Below, one piece after another: positions 33,331 to 45,624 of a stretch of 64,000 nucleotides of DNA. The stretch covers positions 2,046,001 through 2,110,000 of the forward strand of contig CADCXC010000010.1 in the NCBI GenBank assembly GCA_902806595.1. Reading direction: 5' to 3'. Positions within the stretch are counted from its first letter, which is position 1, and every line of letters starts with the position of its first letter. The notes below the pieces were generated by a model. That model was not told the DNA's origin. It made no database searches and saw only the letters and a program-made list of their open reading frames with translations. Position numbers and translations under genes: made by a program. This DNA comes from Pyrenopolyporus hunteri. Lineage: Eukaryota; Ascomycota; Sordariomycetes; Xylariales; Hypoxylaceae.

Positions 33331-34667
33331 TCACGAACTATGCAATGCTCGAAATCCGGCTGCGATCAAACTGCGAGACTTCTCTCGAGAATCCGCCGGT
33401 CCAGCCCAGTAGAATAAGCCCTATGTGGTCTCGGTCAGAAAAGCCATAGTCAATACGCTTAATAAACGCTTGAAATAAAAAGGGGTTACACGGATTGCAG
33501 AAACTTACGCCGAGCCCTTTCTGCTTGCAGTACGCCGCCTTCATCTTGACCGTATCAGGGTTATCGTAGGAAACGAATCCACCGTCTCCCCCGACACAAC
33601 TTGCGGCTCCTATCCGCTTGTCCACGACCTCCTTCGCATTCTTCCTCGGTAGTGTATGGTATTCGAATGCGCCCTCTTCACCTCCCGCGCCCTTATACCG
33701 GTGCCCGGGACCGCTAACCCCGAGAAAGCTCCGTCCGAACAGGGGAATGCCGAGAAGGATTTTCCTGGTCGGGCAGCCGTGGCTCACGAGATAGGAGACG
33801 CCGGAAGAGCCCGAGGTCTCGTCCTTATTCATCGAGTACAGCTGCGCTTGGTGCCCGCTACGGTGAGACCAAGGCCCGCAGAAATCGTACGCTCCTAGGT
33901 TTACAAAGTCGAGGTAGGACGCAGCTTGCGCGATATCGATGTTCTGTAAGACCGAACGGCCTGCCGGCAGAGCTGCCGTGACGAAAAACTGCTCCTCCGG
34001 GAGCTGGATCCGCACAGCGGCCAGGAGCGCTACGAAGTCGGCGCCTTGTCGGGGGTCCATGGGATATTCCCAATTTACTAGTTCCAGTATATTAGTCAGG
34101 TCTTGATCCAGCCTTTATACGAAGGAAAAGAGAAAAGAAAAGGGGTAATGCATGGAATTCATACTATCAATGCCGTCTAAGCCGGAAGCCTCTACCAAAC
34201 CTCGCGCCGATCGCGCGAAGTTATCCCGCAGCAAGGCGTCGGAAGCAACTATCGGGAACGTCTCGTTTGACGTCCCGCCACCAATCGACAGGGTAACCCG
34301 TAGATGCGGGTGCTTATGCTTGAGGTGCATCAGAGATCCAAGGCCGCCCTGCACGCCGTCGCAAGGGGCTCGGGTATCCGCCCACTCATCGCTTAGCTAA
34401 ATATAATGTCAGCAACTCGGAATCTCGCAGGATAGAGTCGCCGAGTGCGCGGTCCGAAGCAAACATTAGGTAGTTATAACTCACGAACACGGATCCGTCC
34501 ATCGCTACGTTGGCGAAAGCGTAATATACGTGGTTAATGCAACTATAGTTCATCATGCCCGGTGTGGCGCCGCTATAGATCTTCAAGTTTGGAAAATACA
34601 CGGCGTTGGTGAGCATAACATTGGACGTGCTAGTAGCCTTCCGCCTTCGAGACGACGATGAACTCAT
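33331..34667 (-). CDS. GH18 chitinase-like glycoside hydrolase
   Basis: Predicted protein of 357 residues from four minus-strand exons: 34667-34485, 34396-34165, 34077-33509 and 33420-33331, with introns of 88, 87 and 88 nt. Motifs in order: YFPNLKIYSGATPGMM and HVYYAFANV (first strands), VTLSIGGGT (the SxGG motif), LDGIDINWEYP (catalytic motif, general acid Glu present), FVTAALPAG, LVNLGAYDFCGPW-type substrate site, KILLGIPLFGRSF, and the end GLFYWAGPADSREKSRSL. The usual DxxDxDxE is DxxDxNxE here: the third Asp is Asn, which the family pattern allows but which may lower activity. There is no signal peptide, so the enzyme may be intracellular or use an unusual route. The last exon is read in a frame that the open frame alone would miss. 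Confidence 0.9.
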
Positions 34668-37600
34668 GGTGTGTAACTGTTTTCGGTAATGGGGGATTAT
34701 GGCAACGGGTACGGGATGGTGGGACGGGCTAAAGTCGGTTTGGAACGCTGCCCGACAGAAGAGGTTCCGGGAAAGTTAGAAAAAGATATCCGTTTTAAGT
34801 CAAGAAGCGGCAAGCAGAAGGGCCAATAACTAAAAGGACAAGACGGCTCAAGATGGCGCATTGTGAAATCGCCTTCGTGGTATGAATGGACGATCCCGGG
34901 CGAGTTATAAGGTATTATGGGCTTGCATTCGTTGTCTCAGAGCCACTATTAAAGCCCGAAGCGACCAACCTTGCCTGTGAAACTTTTTCTTATATGTGAG
35001 GCTTGGGAGACTTTGACAGAGCTCCCAAGCGCGGAGCGGTGGAGAAAGAGCGCAACATCACCAAAAAATTTTCGCCTCAAGGGGGAGCCCATCCAGGTAG
35101 ATATGTATCCGGATACCCTCACGGAGATCGTTCCCTGAGCTATCCATGCATGACATAATTGCGACGGGGGTTATCACAGATCACAAGGCCGCTCTGTGGC
35201 CAGCTCAGGCGGAGGAAGGCAAGCCAGTAGTTGACATTTGGCCAGCCTGACAAGGCCCGAATAGAAGGACAGAGCGGGATTTGGGGGGACAAAAATCCGT
35301 CAGCTCATAATATCGTGAAGGAGACTGGCTGCGGTTACTTTAGTTGGTACTATGTACTATTATTATTATTATTAGGCATGCAAGTAGGTAGGGGGAAAAA
35401 AAGGAATATGGATGGGCCGGGCGTGGTCGCGGGCTGGCGCATGAGGAAGGGGGTTATTAGTTAGGCCCGTCTGCTAAGCTAGTAACGGCGCATGGCACAG
35501 TAATAAGGCCCTCCGGGTTTGATTACCTGCCTCGAAAGGGAGGAACTGGCCGCTCTCGCCTGGGGCCGATGATGCCAATGGGCATCTTGATAGAGAGAGG
35601 TGGGGCTTGGGAATTTTGTCGTATGAGCAACGATAGAAACTGGATGCTCGAAGCGGCGCTACCGGTATGGCATTTCTACGATTTCTACAACACCACCACT
35701 ACATGCTACTACATACAGACGTCCCGCTAACGTCTGCTTCCGCTTACCTCTACTGTACCTCCTGTACGTACTACGTAGGCGATGTAGCCCATTACACATT
35801 TAGCAGGCATATCTGCATATCCTGTACGTACAGCGCAAACAAGCAACAAACGCGGATGCTTCTCCTTGGCGGGAGTCGGCCGATCATACTCACCAGGCAT
35901 GCATAGGGCATCGGTCACTACGTAGAAAGGTGCCACGACTTCATAATCCGACCCATGGGCCGGCCAATCTTCTGCAAGCCGGATTTCGCTCTTGGATTCC
36001 TTTTTCTGTTGGCTTCGAGTCGTCCGTTTAGAAATTGAACCTGCCCAATCAGCCTATCTCTCCAGCCGGGGCCATAATGACTTGTGGAGCGCGGGATGGG
36101 ATACAAAGGCATCTACAACGTAGTATGTAACGTTAGGGCGAGCCTAGTGAGGATCATCCAAGTACCGAGGCAGACCTCACTTCGAGATACGGAAGAGGAG
36201 AAGGCTGTAAGAAGCTTGGTGGACGACCCGGACGCCAAGACGTACGAGGATGCAGTTAATGAAGCGGGTACGTAGCATACCAAGCCCTTCGCTGCGTTGT
36301 CTCGACATAGTTCCCCTCTATCCATCGTCAGTCGGATGGAAACCGATGGACGCAGGCGGACCGGGATGCCGGAGATAATCTCACCTGACCCTATCCTGGG
36401 TCGTAAAGCTATCTACCTGGATACTCAACTGGGTTACTGGACATCGTATCCGAATATGAAGGTCAGCCAAATCCTCACCAAATCGAGGCAACCTGGAGAG
36501 CGGGAAAAGGGAACTGTCCCGACTGTGCGATCTTCACATACGGAGATGACGCCGGAGAAATTCTGCTCCAAACGTCGTCAATTGGTCTAGGGGTCCCTGA
36601 CTAAGGGAGGTAAACTACCTGGGTAAGGAGGTTAGTTCGTCTAGCCGCCATGGGGGGGAAGGACTGGGATGCCATGTGTCGAAGACTTTTGGTTCAGCCT
36701 CCTCTGAGGTCCTGAATTGCTCAGCGAGCGCATAGCGTTTCCCCGGACCGAATCGCGTACCCGGGCTAATGCTAGCCGCCTACTAACTCGTCAGACTTCT
36801 TCTCTAATGCGATCTCAGCAGATATGACAATATCGGCGGGCTAACATATAACAATCACGCTATAGCAGGCAGCAGTCGGGTTATGGAGACTTGGGGGTAC
36901 GGGATAGAGGAAACAAAGATGGGGGCTTTCTTTTCTTCACAGGCGACGGTGAGACAAACCGCTCCGACTTGCCTATTCAGGTTGATTTCCAATATCTTAG
37001 TCTTGAGATGGCAACCTGGTCCTAGGAGGTGCATGCTCGCTGTGTAGAAAGCTTCGAGAAGAACACCCCGCTCCCTCCTCCGTAAGGTAGTTTATAAGGA
37101 TAAGAGCATTGTGAAAGTGGATTGGGTCAAGGTTATACCTTGAACAAGAGTCCCCTGTCTCGGTCCGTAATGTTAGGACGATCCTGATTGGTGATGCATA
37201 TGTAGCCCTCGACTGCTTTAGGCAAGCTTATCCAGGAGACTAGCTGTAAGCGATCGAAATGACGCATCTGGGGTGCATGGAACCAAGTCGGCACGACCGA
37301 GACGAAGAGATATCCAAACCCTAACAAGGAGGTTAGCATCCTCCTCAACCAGACTGATGATACGGACGGCCGAACTGCAGAGTTCGCAGGAAAGATCCAA
37401 AAATATGAATCAGTTTCTCTGGAAAGGAGATATATCTCCATGCTCTTCAGGGGGGAGAGGCAACAATTACATAAACTCCGCTTTCCCACTCCTCGTGTGG
37501 GGGAACCATCAAAGTTGTAGCCGAGGTGAAAATCATTTCCGCAAGGAACTCGACTCCTCCCTAGCCCGCCTATAAGCTGCATAGGTGAGCTCTACACAAC

Positions 37601-37732
37601 GAAAGGGACCGGCCAATAGTTGTAAACATAAGAAGACATTATCCAGATTTCACCGCCAGCAACAAGATTATAAACTAGCATTGTACCTTATAAGAGGCCT
37701 TTATAGCGGGTGGTTAGATCTTCTGCAACGCC
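34668..37732. other. gene desert, left part
   Basis: No gene can be supported over 3 kb. A TTA microsatellite lies at about 35358-35374. At 36090-36600 plus strand an open frame (ASLVRIIQVPRQTSLRD...AKTYEDAVNEAG) is followed by a plausible GTACGT...CATAG intron, but the continuation soon stops; it may be a decayed exon pair. The 149-codon frame at 37133-37582 minus is unrecognised. Confidence 0.5.
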
Positions 37733-37737
37733 GTCAT

Positions 37738-37820
37738 CAGCTCTCGGCGAACGAGATCCGAACCCGCTTGGCGGTTTCTTAGCGCTCTAATCCAGAACAC
37801 TGGGACGTCTCAGCGCCCAC
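37738..37820 (-). repeat. tRNA-derived segment (SINE-like)
   Basis: On the minus strand TTCTGGATTAGAGCGC is a good RNA polymerase III A box with tRNA D-arm character, and GGGTTCGGATCTCG, about 35 bases on, is a B box/T-arm. CGCT and AGCG between them can pair as an anticodon-like stem. The acceptor stem does not pair well, so this is not a working tRNA; a tRNA-derived SINE or tRNA pseudogene fits better. It ends next to the 276-bp MITE. Confidence 0.5.
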
Positions 37821-37832
37821 GCTAGACCCAGA

Positions 37833-38108
37833 CAGGAGGACGTCAAAATAACTGGCGCACCCCGTAACAATAAATACTAAGGGACTTAAAATAATAAAAT
37901 TCATATCCGCCTAAAAAATAGATAAAATGTTAAAAACTAACTATTATAACATATCTATAATTTATATAATAGTTTATAAAATTCTTGAAATTTAAAACAA
38001 GATAGTAATATGAATCTTCGAGATTAAAGATAAAATATTAAAGTACGGTTTGATATTGATGGAATTGAAGCGTTTTGGTAGTGCGCCACTTTTTTTGACG
38101 TCCTTCTG
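37833..38108. mobile_element. MITE, 276 bp, AT-rich
   Basis: Terminal inverted repeats of 28 bp match at 25 positions: 37833-37860 starts CAGGAGGACGTCAAAA and ends TGGCGCAC; 38081-38108 is the reverse complement with three differences. The 5-bp direct repeat CCAGA flanks both ends (37828-37832 and 38109-38113), which looks like a target-site duplication. The interior is extremely A+T-rich without any ORF. Superfamily is unclear: the ends start CAG, but the flank is not TA. Confidence 0.8.
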
Positions 38109-38113
38109 CCAGA

Positions 38114-41100
38114 ATCCGCCCTTGTTCCAGATGGGATAAATATGACAGGTCAGATAGCGGGCGGATCAGACTCGCTGGTCGAGCTCCATCGATCTCACCG
38201 AGAAATCAAAACGGATTTCGGTTTAATGGAATGCAGCTGAAGCGTCTCGTCGAAGACAAACATGGGGGTTCCACCTTACGTAGTGCAGTTCCAAGTGAGA
38301 CAGGCTGAACCTGGACATTGAGGTCAAGAAATGTCCGAAAGGAAGGGCCTCGGCCCCGCGGTAATATCCTGTTGTGCCTGTTAAGCCTGTTAGGCCATGT
38401 TGGTAATTCCTGAAAAGCTTCCATAGACTTCTTTTACATAGTGCCTACCTAGGTACTGTAGTATCACAGCACGGCGCGAACTAGGTACCTGACTCGTATT
38501 AGGTCGAGGTTAACCAATTTATTGATTAGAATCTACAGCGAAATGCTCACCTGTCCATCTCGGGTTACTCGTTTATTGTTCCAGCCCGGACCAAATGTTG
38601 GGTACAACTAGACAGGGCTAGTACATGGCGTTAGAGGCGCAGGAGATGTCCCTATTGCTCAATATAACCTCTTGGCGCGTCGGATCGGGGCGTTTAAGCA
38701 TTCGAAGACAAGTGCTCCCCTTCTCAATACATACGTACAACATGGTATTCACCCAGAGTGTACCGCATACTATCGTCGACAAAGAAACAATACATACCAA
38801 GAGCATTGGAAGAAATCCCTTGAGCCGGGGACGGGCGGGCAATCATGAACTGCCAATGGAAAAGAGGCGCTAACGCAAGCAATAGGATGAACAAACTATT
38901 CAGGCTAGCCGTATTTTGTTGAGCCTCCACAGAGAAATGCTACCATGGCGATTGGACGGCGGATAAGAGCTACACAGTAGCTACGGATGAATACTACCGT
39001 GGAGTATCGCCCACGCCCACGCCCAGCAACCTCTTACCATGGATATAGAGTCTATGGTCGCGTGCGTAAAATATCTAGGTACCTACTCTTCCGGGTATTA
39101 TAGTATGTATGTAAGACACCTGAAGTATGGAGTTTAGTTGACATCATAGAATCCACGATCCCTTGCCGTCGCCGAGTTAAATTTAATCTGCCATTCGAGC
39201 TTACAACGATAGCTTCCCGAGCTTCCGGATCTAGGTTGGTCGTACGAAGCACTACTACGTCTCGTCTTGCATCGCGCCCCCGCGGGCAGCTCCGGGGCGG
39301 CGCTTAATTTTCAAAGGTCACCTCGCAGACGAAAGGGACGAAGCCGAGTGGAAGGGACAGGCCGGGGAGAGATAGAAGTTCTGGCAGAGGGGATACCAAT
39401 GGATTATTCGCTTACGCCTGTGCGTATGTGCCGCATGCAAACCCTGGACCGGTCCCGGCGGAGAATAACCAACAGGCTTCGGTACTTAGACCTTCTTACG
39501 GCCTTCAGGCCGGTACATACTGTACCCGTGTAGGTATGTAGGTAGGTGTGTAGGGAAGTATGTAAACATGTAAACATGTATCCGCGCGTGCATACAAGCT
39601 GTTCGTGGTATGCGGGATGCGCTTACTGTCGACGTCGATTCGCGTATTACCGCGCGACAAGTCCCCGAACTTGATCGACGCCGCGTCTAATGAGGCTATA
39701 GTGAGGCTACAAGTGAGGCGAGTCCGAGATCTGACTGGTACCTAGCAAACGGTGATCGCCAGACTAGCCAACGAAGCGCATGTGTCAGTACAGTAGCCGC
39801 CGAGCGGTACGGAGGGTTCGGCGGTCGACAGACAACCCACCGCTGCGTGTCGTCGAGTAGATGGGACGCGGCAAAGTGATGTAAGGAGGTGGGCTCCGCG
39901 GGATGACATCACCGTATGCTGCGAGGACGGCAGCGCATATACGCAGCATATACGCACATGTATCAACGAGAACGACAAGTATTATGTAAGGAAGCAATAG
40001 AGCCACGGCCCTTCCAACAACCGGACATGGGTGGCAGCCTAGTGCGTGTCTTGTGTCCCTTGACTGGTTATTTCCGGGAATAACACGGAGTATTGTAGGC
40101 TCTTCCACCTCATCACCCTGCGGAGACGTCGGCGTAGCCACGTGCATAGATACGTCGAACCTTCTATTATTGGTAGCTATGTGCTAAATACGGTGCGACC
40201 AGCCGCCCGCTCTCGTGATAAGTCGGTGTTCCGTCTTATATAGATGTGTTTGTGCGACGGACCTACGTATGTTGAGTGGTTGGCGTAGGAGCACGTAGAG
40301 ACGGCACGTCGTACGTCGTTGTATAGCTGGGCATTCACACGCGCCATGAGCAAAACGTATAGTCTGGGGTGTCACAAACCAGGCACGCATGCGGCTTATC
40401 TAGAGCACGATTCATTTGGGATAGACTGGACATTCAGGACCCTATCGGCGGGAAACACATGGCGTTGTGCATGTGACCTGTATATTAAGCGGATGACGAT
40501 TCGGATATATTCGCTTTAGACTTAGCTAATACTCAGATTCTAGCATCGCAAATCCGTTATCTATACTCAGGAGCTGAAGTTCACATGCTTTTGATTTGGG
40601 CGAGTCCCAGGCCGTAATCGACGGCGGGGTCATACATGAGGTGTTGACTATACTCACCTATATTAATAAATTACGCAGGTCATATCTGCGGATTGGGAAT
40701 AAAACCCAAGCGATAACGTTCAAGTGAATTCTATAGCAGTATTACGTGTATGGTCCAAGACAAGGAATAAGCAATTCTAAATTACCTACATGTATGTAGG
40801 AGGTACACATTCGAAGGTGGCGAGTTGCCTTCACCCTGCTACGCACCCTGATGTCTCCTAGCAGCATCTATTCGACGCGAATATCCTCGCCGATCGAATT
40901 TCAGTATAGGTAGGTCGCACATGATTGCCAATAAAATCTAATCTAGGTACCCAAGGCTTGTAATGGGGCGTAAAAGTCTGTAGTGAACAGCGCGATTTAT
41001 TTTTTCACTATTATAAATCGTCGTAAGGCAGAGCGGCATCCCCTGATCGCAGAAACTCATATGCGAGTAAGCCTCCCCCCCATTTGGGTTTGCTAGGGAA

Positions 41101-41279
41101 GAATATTCATCAAGTCGTGGATTTTTGTTCCGTTCAACTAGTCCCTAACTAAGTATGCTGCCCTCTTCATTATGAGGACCACCGTGCGTGTCCACCTCGA
41201 CCCTAATCCCCTAAGAGAGTATCAGATGTTTATATTAGTGGCGTGAAAGGATAACGAGAAGCGAGAGAGTGTTGCCTCG
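38114..41279. other. gene desert, right part
   Basis: No gene is supported. Open frames of 60-120 codons on both strands (for example 39785-40147 minus) lack motifs. GTAGGTATGTAGGTAGG-like and AAACATGT repeats occur at about 39530-39580. A small AT-rich palindrome (CGATTTAT...ATAAATCG) is at 40991-41019. Confidence 0.5.
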
Positions 41280-42746
41280 TTACGAGTTTAAGAGATGCTC
41301 AATGGCACCTTGTACGCTTCCACCGCTTCGTCGCAGAGCGGCCACGTTCCTGTCAAAATCGTAGAAACCCATCTCGTTAAGTTGTCTCAGTTGTTCCGCG
41401 TACCGTTCCTCCGGCGGTCGGGTGTCTGCGGGCGCAGGTGAACTGGATGGAGATCCCATGCCCAATACTTGGACCATCTGCTGCAAGAGCTCGGGCGTCA
41501 TAGGGGGCAAGTTGCCAAAGGGGTTAGCGCCAGCACCAGCACCAGTTCCAGCACCCCCTCCTGCTCCCGCTCCCGCCCCTGGGAGCGCGGCGCCAAATAG
41601 ACTGGCGAATGGGTTAGGAGGTGGACTTGAAGGGTTCTGGGCGTTCGCTCCTTGGGCCTGAGTGGTGTTGGCGCTACCGCTGTCGGCTTGCGCGCCGCCG
41701 GCTGCTTGAGTCGCGCTCGGACTGGCTGCTCCTTGGCTGGGTTGGGCCGCCGCATATGGATTGAAGAAAGCACCGAACGGGTTGGCGGCGTTACCGCCCG
41801 CAGCGCCGGGAACTTGGATGTTACTCCAGGTTGCAGGGTCAAACGGATTATACTGGCTATTAACGTTCGGGGCACCGCCGCCTGCGCCGTTATTACCTCC
41901 ACCGCCTGCACCGTTACTAGGCACAGAGGAGTCGCCTGGAGTGTTATCAGTCACGCCGGGCATAGGGAAGGCGTTCTGGGCGGCGTTGCGGCCTCCTAGC
42001 GCTCGCTGTAACCTTGCGGCGCCTCGTAAGGCTTCAGGACTTGTCATCATGTGACGGAAAAGCGGCGATCGAACGATGTCGCGGGCGTTGGGATTGTTAC
42101 GGAGCATGGGGTTCGAGTTAATCATCATGTCGATGAAGGCGTCGTTGTTCATCATCTCGTGCATCTGCTGCGCAACGTTAGGGTTGCTAAGCATGTTGGC
42201 CAGCTGATCCTCGTCCATCATGGAACCGACCATCTGCGCAAGATTTTACTAACGTTAGCCTTACGTTCTAGCGATACGGACGATCGTTCATAATAAACCT
42301 ACGCCGCCGTCAGGTCCGAACATGTCTGCGGACGGTAAATTCGTCAGACCAGCGTATCTTGCGCCAGTTAAGCCTGCCAAAGGATTATTCGCGGTACCCG
42401 CAGCCATATTAGTGGGAACTTGGGGCGCGGCGGGTGCAGAGGAGGACGTGGAGGACGCGGCTGGAGCGGGGGTTGGGTTGCTGGCAGCGCTCTTGACTAG
42501 GTGAACGGTGTTGCCGTTCTTGATCTTGTACGTGCTTAAGGGCTCTTCGTTCTTCATAACGCGACCGGAATAGATCAAGCGCTGTCGCTCGATGGGGATG
42601 TTTTCGAAGTCAGCACCGGCGAGCTTGTTCTTCAAGTCGGACACGGTGGCGGTCTCGGCCATGGTGATGGTATGCTGCTTGTCGCCCGAAGTCTTCACCT
42701 TGAAGGTGATTTGAGGGTCAGAGCTGCCCTCGGCTGAGTCGGCCAT
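41280..42746 (-). CDS. dsk2: Dsk2-type ubiquitin receptor (UBL-STI1-UBA)
   Basis: Predicted protein of 465 residues, minus-strand exons 42746-42303 and 42233-41280 with a 69-nt intron. A ubiquitin-like domain covers about residues 12-88 (ITFKVKTSGDKQHTITM, DFENIPIERQRLIYSGRVMK). The STI1 region has Met/Asn-rich helices (LANMLSNPNVAQQMHEMM, NSNPMLRNNPNARDIV). A long Gly/Ala/Pro/Asn linker leads to a second NPF-containing part. The C-terminal UBA domain ends the protein (YAEQLRQLNEMGFYDFDRNVAALRRSGGSVQGAIEHLL). Dsk2 carries polyubiquitinated clients to the proteasome through UBL and UBA. The start MADSAEGSS is preferred over an in-frame ATG six codons upstream. Confidence 0.95.
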
Positions 42747-43907
42747 TTTCGGGATCGACGTCAATTGGAGTTTGAGGAGATTGCGCGATGATAGGGGCGA
42801 TTACGGTTGTATGATTAGGGAAGGGTGAGATATAAGTAAAATGTGTTGTCGTTGTAAAAGATAAAGGTCGGAAGATCAGGATGATAAAAAGGAAATCCTG
42901 ACGACTAGCCGATGGAGGCGGCAATGGGTTTTTTTTTTGGTTCTTCGGGCGGCGTATGATTGGTGATGCGAAATGGAAGTTGGCTTGGTCGTGCCTGTCG
43001 TGGTGGTGATTGTCCTAAAAGTTACGAGGTACCGATGTTACGATACTGCGATCTCGTCGAGCGTGGGGCAGGTTCGGCTGGGTCCGATTATCAGAGGGTA
43101 CGAGGTAGGGGCGGCTAGGTACTTGACGAACTGACTGCCCAAGGCCTTTTCGTATTTAAGGTAGTAAACACATATATAACAGACGTAACAAAGAAGCTAC
43201 GGGATATATTACCAGGCTAAACTACGCGAATGAGAAAGAATAATAGTATAAAATGTTACCTACCTCGGTACCTATACTAAGTGGAAAAGGAAGAAGCAAA
43301 GAAAAAGAAAAGGAAATAGAAAATTAAGTATATGTACGGAATTGCAAAGTCCTACAGTTCTCGTCATGTACACATCTTGATGTGCATGTACCTCCTGATA
43401 GTGCATCGCGCGCCGTCAGCCTCGCTGACAGCCCCTCGTTTCGGGGACCCCTAGTATATAACCAGCCGCTAGCGTTTCTTTCAATGGGATTCTTTTAGCA
43501 TCCATAGCCTTCGGACGGTATACCAACGGAAAGAGCATCTTTTTGCCTCGTGGTGCCTGCTGACCGAACTCATGCAGCCCTAGGAGTCATACCTGCCTAC
43601 ATAGGTGCCTATGTATACCTACCTAGGCAGCAACGAGTCATGCGTTCTGTATCCGATATATTCTAGTAATAGTCATTGGGCTAAATGTATGGCATTTTGA
43701 ATAGTGATGGTACTGGACCCTTAAGGGGGGGGGCTTTGACTTAGGTATTGCCGTACCTAAGCTAGGTACCTAAGCTAGGTACCTAAGCTAGGTACCTACA
43801 TAGGTACCTACCTAGGTACCTAACCCAACCTACCGCGGCACTTCTTCGCCCTTTTGATGGAATGCCTCAACTTCAACATCAATTTTTCGTCCAAGCCGCG
43901 CTTCATT
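42747..43907. other. intergenic with tandem TAGGTACC repeat
   Basis: No gene is supported. Contains the dsk2 promoter (poly-T at about 42930) and the 13-bp tandem repeat listed separately. Confidence 0.5.
43754..43822. repeat. tandem repeat, unit TACCTAAGCTAGG
   Basis: Three near-perfect 13-bp units (TACCTAAGCTAGG), then two 12-bp degenerate units (TACCTACATAGG, TACCTACCTAGG). Each unit is nearly palindromic around TAGGTACCTA. This is the most regular of the window's TAGGTACC tracts and ends some 90 bp before the F-box gene. Confidence 0.85.
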
Positions 43908-44847
43908 ATGGACGCTGATAATCCTGATCCGAATCAGCTCCCGCCTTATGCAGTTCTCGCATTAAGGATCGTCGATAACATACTCGATGATGTAGATCTT
44001 AAGAATCGGTGTCCTCTTGACAATGGAAGACACTCCCTTCAGCCGCGGGAGTCCCTAGGTCGACTTCATAGGCTTCCCCTCGAGATCATGACCGAAATAC
44101 TTCTCACACTTGATCTGCCCACTTTAACGAAGTTTCGCCGTGTCAACGCTCGGGCAATGAGCGCTGTCGACTCTCTATACCAATACCAAATGATATTAAA
44201 GCACTGCGCCAACGTCGTTCGGGCCGCTATTTGTATTAATGCAACTTACTTCGACTGCCGCACTCTATACAGAACGCTTTCTACTAGCAAGTGAGACGTG
44301 CCACTGGTTTGGAAGTTATCTTTACCTCATCACCTGCAAACGAGTGTGCTACTTCTGCTTCACAAGACATCCAGGATATCTCCCTCTATCGACTGCACTT
44401 GCGCGCATGTTTACTAGGTTTTCGAGAAGGGAGCTCGTTTGTCTACCCCATATACTCAGCCTGCCTGGCCGATATACCGTGAGCGGCAAGCTATCTAGGA
44501 ACAGGGTCTCGCTCTTAGATCGGGAAGCTGCAGTTGAAACTCTGTCAACATCCTCCACCGAGGAACACCGACAGATAGACTATACTACGAGGGAGCCTCG
44601 ACGGTATATGTCAATCGTTTCGGCGCCGTATTTGGACTGCTCGGGCCAATCGGCAGATTGGGGCTCCTATTGCGCTAAATGCAGAGATTACAGGAACTAT
44701 GAGATGCACTATAGGAACAAGTATACGAAAAATGAACTCCTTGGCCATATTAAGCTACATGATAACGATGCACCCCAACCTCCCACGGCAATCCACGTCG
44801 ACGCTTGGATACCCACGTTAGGACAAAAGTTCTCTTCGTATCCTTGA
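43908..44847 (+). pseudogene. F-box domain protein broken by a frameshift
   Basis: The first open part (43908-44294) carries a canonical F-box: LHRLPLEIMTEILLTLDLPTLTKFRRVNARAMSAVDSL. It ends in TLYRTLSTSK with a TGA. The second part, in the next frame from about 44290 to 44847, continues the same protein at once with the Cys motif ETCHWFGSYLYLITCKRVCYFC, then LPLSTALARMFTR and LSLPGRY, the usual order in a large Pezizomycotina F-box family. One missing base at about 44288-44295 explains both. There is no intron signal: coding resumes immediately. Such proteins usually choose substrates for SCF ubiquitin ligases. Either the gene has just decayed or the base is a sequencing error. In-frame upstream ATGs at 43854 also exist. 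Confidence 0.8.
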
Positions 44848-45624
44848 GACTCCCACGTTAGATAGCCTTGCTGAGTAGATGAATGTGTCGCTAACGATGT
44901 GTCTCATCCTTATCACCATTTACCGTGTGTTTTTCGCACATGCGGTTTGGTGCGGCTAGCGCTTTCCAGTGAATGTGTTGGTATTGCTTGAACTCTCCCT
45001 TTCTGCGCAGGAAGGACACATTCGATAATACCGCGTACATACGAGCGACGATAGTTTGCGACAGAGACGCACAGCTGTCAACCTCGGCACACAAGCTTTG
45101 TCGAAGAGAGTTTATGATAGGAGCGAGGGAAACGAGCGTCTCGGAATAAAAGGTGGAAAGGCGATATACTATCACAATATAGTCCAAACTCAGAGTCATA
45201 TATAAGGTTCAGGTATGTTATATCTCCGCTACCTTAGTGTGTTGGGACATGCCGATAGCGTCCGCGCGAATGAGCGGTCTAGGATTCGAATGATGTTTGC
45301 TCAGCGCCCTTATAACTTACCTAGTTGTGTTCTTCGGGGCTTCCTCTCCAATAAGGCTTGCACTATTGAATTATGCCTTCGATTCCCCTACCTCCTTTCG
45401 TATGGTAATGCCTAGTGTAATGCTGATAGGTTGTTTTCGCGCTACTCTCATGACAATTACCGCCCTGCGTCAGTGGCTTAGGGGTCGCCGACCTCCGCCT
45501 TATTTGGGTATTAATGACTACCCTAAGGTTTCCCCTCGGCTAGGCGGTGTTGACAGAGGAACCGTAAGTCACAGAGTTACTATTACCGTCATGTACCAAC
45601 GTCACAATATCAACTTAAAAAGCC
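44848..45624. other. intergenic between F-box pseudogene and kinase-like gene
   Basis: No gene is recognised. A frame of 102 codons lies at 44891-45199 minus. A GTAAGT at 45564 and an AAAAAG at 45622 could bound a 59-nt intron leading into the kinase-like gene, but the upstream frame does not join in phase. Confidence 0.45.

Noticed and set aside
33338..33508. Continuation of the chitinase frame without an intron
   Set aside because: It loses the conserved C-terminal GLFYWAG motif, which appears exactly after splicing to 33420.
37133..37582. 149-codon minus-strand frame
   Set aside because: No recognisable motif; adjacent frames are equally open, so it is not supported as a gene.
37738..37820. 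Functional tRNA gene
   Set aside because: Acceptor arm does not pair and the anticodon loop is too long; a tRNA-derived repeat fits better.
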